Below are positions 6,123 to 7,209 of a stretch of 7,209 bases of DNA, one piece after another. This DNA is from Bacteroidales bacterium UBA1035. GTDB taxonomy: Bacteria > Bacteroidota > Bacteroidia > Bacteroidales > Dysgonomonadaceae. Every line of letters starts with the position of its first letter. Position 1 is the stretch's first letter. Made by a program: the position numbers and the translations under genes. Where the stretch lies: the NCBI GenBank assembly GCA_002316835.1, contig DCEG01000036.1:1-7209 (forward strand), written 5' to 3'. Under the pieces are notes generated by a model. The model was not told where the DNA came from. It saw nothing but the letters and a program-made list of their open reading frames with translations, and made no database searches.

Positions 6123-7118
6123 ATGGAGATGGAAGAATTAATTCTGATAAAATATTTAAAAGGCACTCTGGATGCGGAATTATGCCAAAAAGTTGAAGAA
6201 TGGGCTTTGTTGTCGGAAGAGAACAAAAAAATTCTGGAAGACTTATATGTTGTAATGTTTGTAAACGACAGAATGGTCGCAAAAAACGAAGTTGATGTGA
6301 ATAAAGCTTACACAGACTTCCAGCGAAAGAAAACACAATTGTCTGCCACATCCCAAAAAACAAAAACCATTCAGTTATGGAGAAAAGCAGCCGCGGTTGC
6401 AGCAATATCCATAGTTGTTCTGCTTTCAGGTGCATTGACAATGATCACCCTATTGGAAAGAAATTCTCAATCTTTAATGGTTTCGACCAAACTGGGCGAA
6501 CGTGCGCAAGTGACTCTCCCCGATGGCTCTACAGTGTGGCTCAACGCATGCAGTAAATTAGAATATCGGAAATCCTTTTTCTCTCCGAAACGAAAAACTC
6601 AACTCAGTGGAGAAGCGTATTTTGATGTGGCCCACAACAAACGATTCCCTTTTGTGGTGATGAACAACGGTTCTGAGATTAAAGTATTGGGAACCAAGTT
6701 CAATGTAAAATGCAACGAAGACGACGACTACATCATTACCAGTCTAATGGAAGGTTCAGTGCAGTTCTCCGATGTTAACATACGATCATTAATCAAGCTG
6801 AAGCCCAACGAGAAACTCATCTTTGATAAAAACACACATCAGTTTGAAGTAGAGAAAATTGTTTCACAAGAAGATGTTACTGCATGGATTAATGGAAAAT
6901 TGTTGTTCGAAAACAATTCACTGGAAGAAATTGCCCGAAGTTTAGAAAAACACTACAATGTGCATATCACCTTCGGTGATGAAAACGCCAAAAATATTCG
7001 GTTCAATGCTGAATTTGAAATGGCCGATAATATTTATCAGATCCTGTCAATATTGGAGCTCACAGATAAATTTACTTACCAAATAGATAACAGAAATATC
7101 GTAATATCCTCAAGATAA
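6123..7118 (+). CDS. FecR-family anti-sigma factor with DUF4974 C-terminal domain
   Basis: FecR-type proteins sit in the inner membrane, hold an ECF sigma factor on the cytoplasmic side and release it when a TonB-dependent receptor signals through the periplasm. From ATG 6123 the product is 331 residues. An N-terminal cytoplasmic anti-sigma segment (1-80) precedes one membrane helix (about 88-111, KAAAVAAISIVVLLSGALTM). The periplasmic FecR domain (about 120-215) has the hallmark LGERAQVTLPDGSTVWLN and LSGEAYFDV and IKVLGTKFNVK. The C-terminal DUF4974 domain, which resembles STN (about 258-325), has INGKLLFENNSLEEIARSLE and HYNVHI. In-frame ATGs at 6123 and 6129 are both possible. An upstream in-frame TTG at 6093 overlaps the -7 box and is rejected. 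The cognate sigma is most simply the divergent gene at 5997. A SusC-type receptor would be expected next, beyond the window. Confidence 0.94.
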   Translation: MEMEELILIKYLKGTLDAELCQKVEEWALLSEENKKILEDLYVVMFVNDRMVAKNEVDVNKAYTDFQRKKTQLSATSQKTKTIQLWRKAAAVAAISIVVLLSGALTMITLLERNSQSLMVSTKLGERAQVTLPDGSTVWLNACSKLEYRKSFFSPKRKTQLSGEAYFDVAHNKRFPFVVMNNGSEIKVLGTKFNVKCNEDDDYIITSLMEGSVQFSDVNIRSLIKLKPNEKLIFDKNTHQFEVEKIVSQEDVTAWINGKLLFENNSLEEIARSLEKHYNVHITFGDENAKNIRFNAEFEMADNIYQILSILELTDKFTYQIDNRNIVISSR

Positions 7119-7148
7119 GGCTTATTTACTCTATAATAAATTAACTAT

Positions 7149-7171
7149 CATTCTTCATCCGGAGGAGAATG
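7149..7171 (+). other. Hairpin with Shine-Dalgarno-like sequence after fecR-type gene
   Basis: Arms cattcttc (7149-7156) and ggagaatg (7164-7171) form eight pairs, one a G-T wobble, around a 7-nt loop. No T-run follows on the plus strand, so it is not a classic terminator. The 3' arm contains ggaggag-like sequence just before an ATG (7169). The 7119-7209 stretch otherwise shows no gene. It is probably the leader of the next gene. Confidence 0.35.
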
Positions 7172-7209
7172 AACATTCATAATGTCAAATTACTGCTGTT
7201 GCGTTAATA

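Noticed and set aside
6103..6441. Minus-strand 112-codon frame under the fecR-type gene
   Set aside because: It is antisense to the anti-sigma and membrane-helix region of a clear FecR protein and has no domain of its own.

Overview
The window looks like chromosomal DNA from a member of the Bacteroidota, most likely order Bacteroidales. Three things point there: several upstream regions carry the Bacteroidota -7 element TAnnTTTG, start codons lack Shine-Dalgarno sequences, and there is an ECF sigma factor next to a FecR/DUF4974 anti-sigma factor of the type that serves SusC-like TonB receptors. The species cannot be named from the sequence alone.

Layout. Positions 1-1926 (+) hold the C-terminal two thirds of a UvrA-type excinuclease ATPase whose 5' end lies outside the window. 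It converges, across a short intergenic inverted repeat (1938-1999), on a tight four-gene minus-strand operon (3771 down to 2012). In order of transcription the operon encodes a small probable lipoprotein, a GYF_2-CD225 membrane protein, a CD225/dispanin membrane protein and a DUF2752 membrane protein. Gaps between these genes are only 6-11 nt. Positions 3772-4034 are AT-rich and non-coding. They hold the operon's probable promoter, a minus-strand intrinsic terminator, and on the plus strand what looks like an orphan leader of a Bacteroidota outer-membrane gene that runs out after ten codons. Positions 4035-5366 (-) encode a dGTP triphosphohydrolase with its own promoter. Next come an ECF sigma factor (5425-5997, -) and a divergently transcribed FecR-type anti-sigma factor (6123-7118, +). 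The last 91 nt hold a hairpin and probably lead into the next gene, outside the window.

How the genes work together. UvrA (DNA repair) and Dgt (dNTP pool control) are stand-alone housekeeping enzymes. The sigma/FecR pair would form a cell-surface signalling switch; its divergent arrangement is less usual than the common sigma-then-fecR order. The least characterised part is the lipoprotein/GYF/dispanin/DUF2752 operon: all four products are membrane-associated and none has a function I can assign. It is the best candidate for an undescribed system here. I found no rRNA, tRNA, CRISPR array, insertion sequence or integrase.
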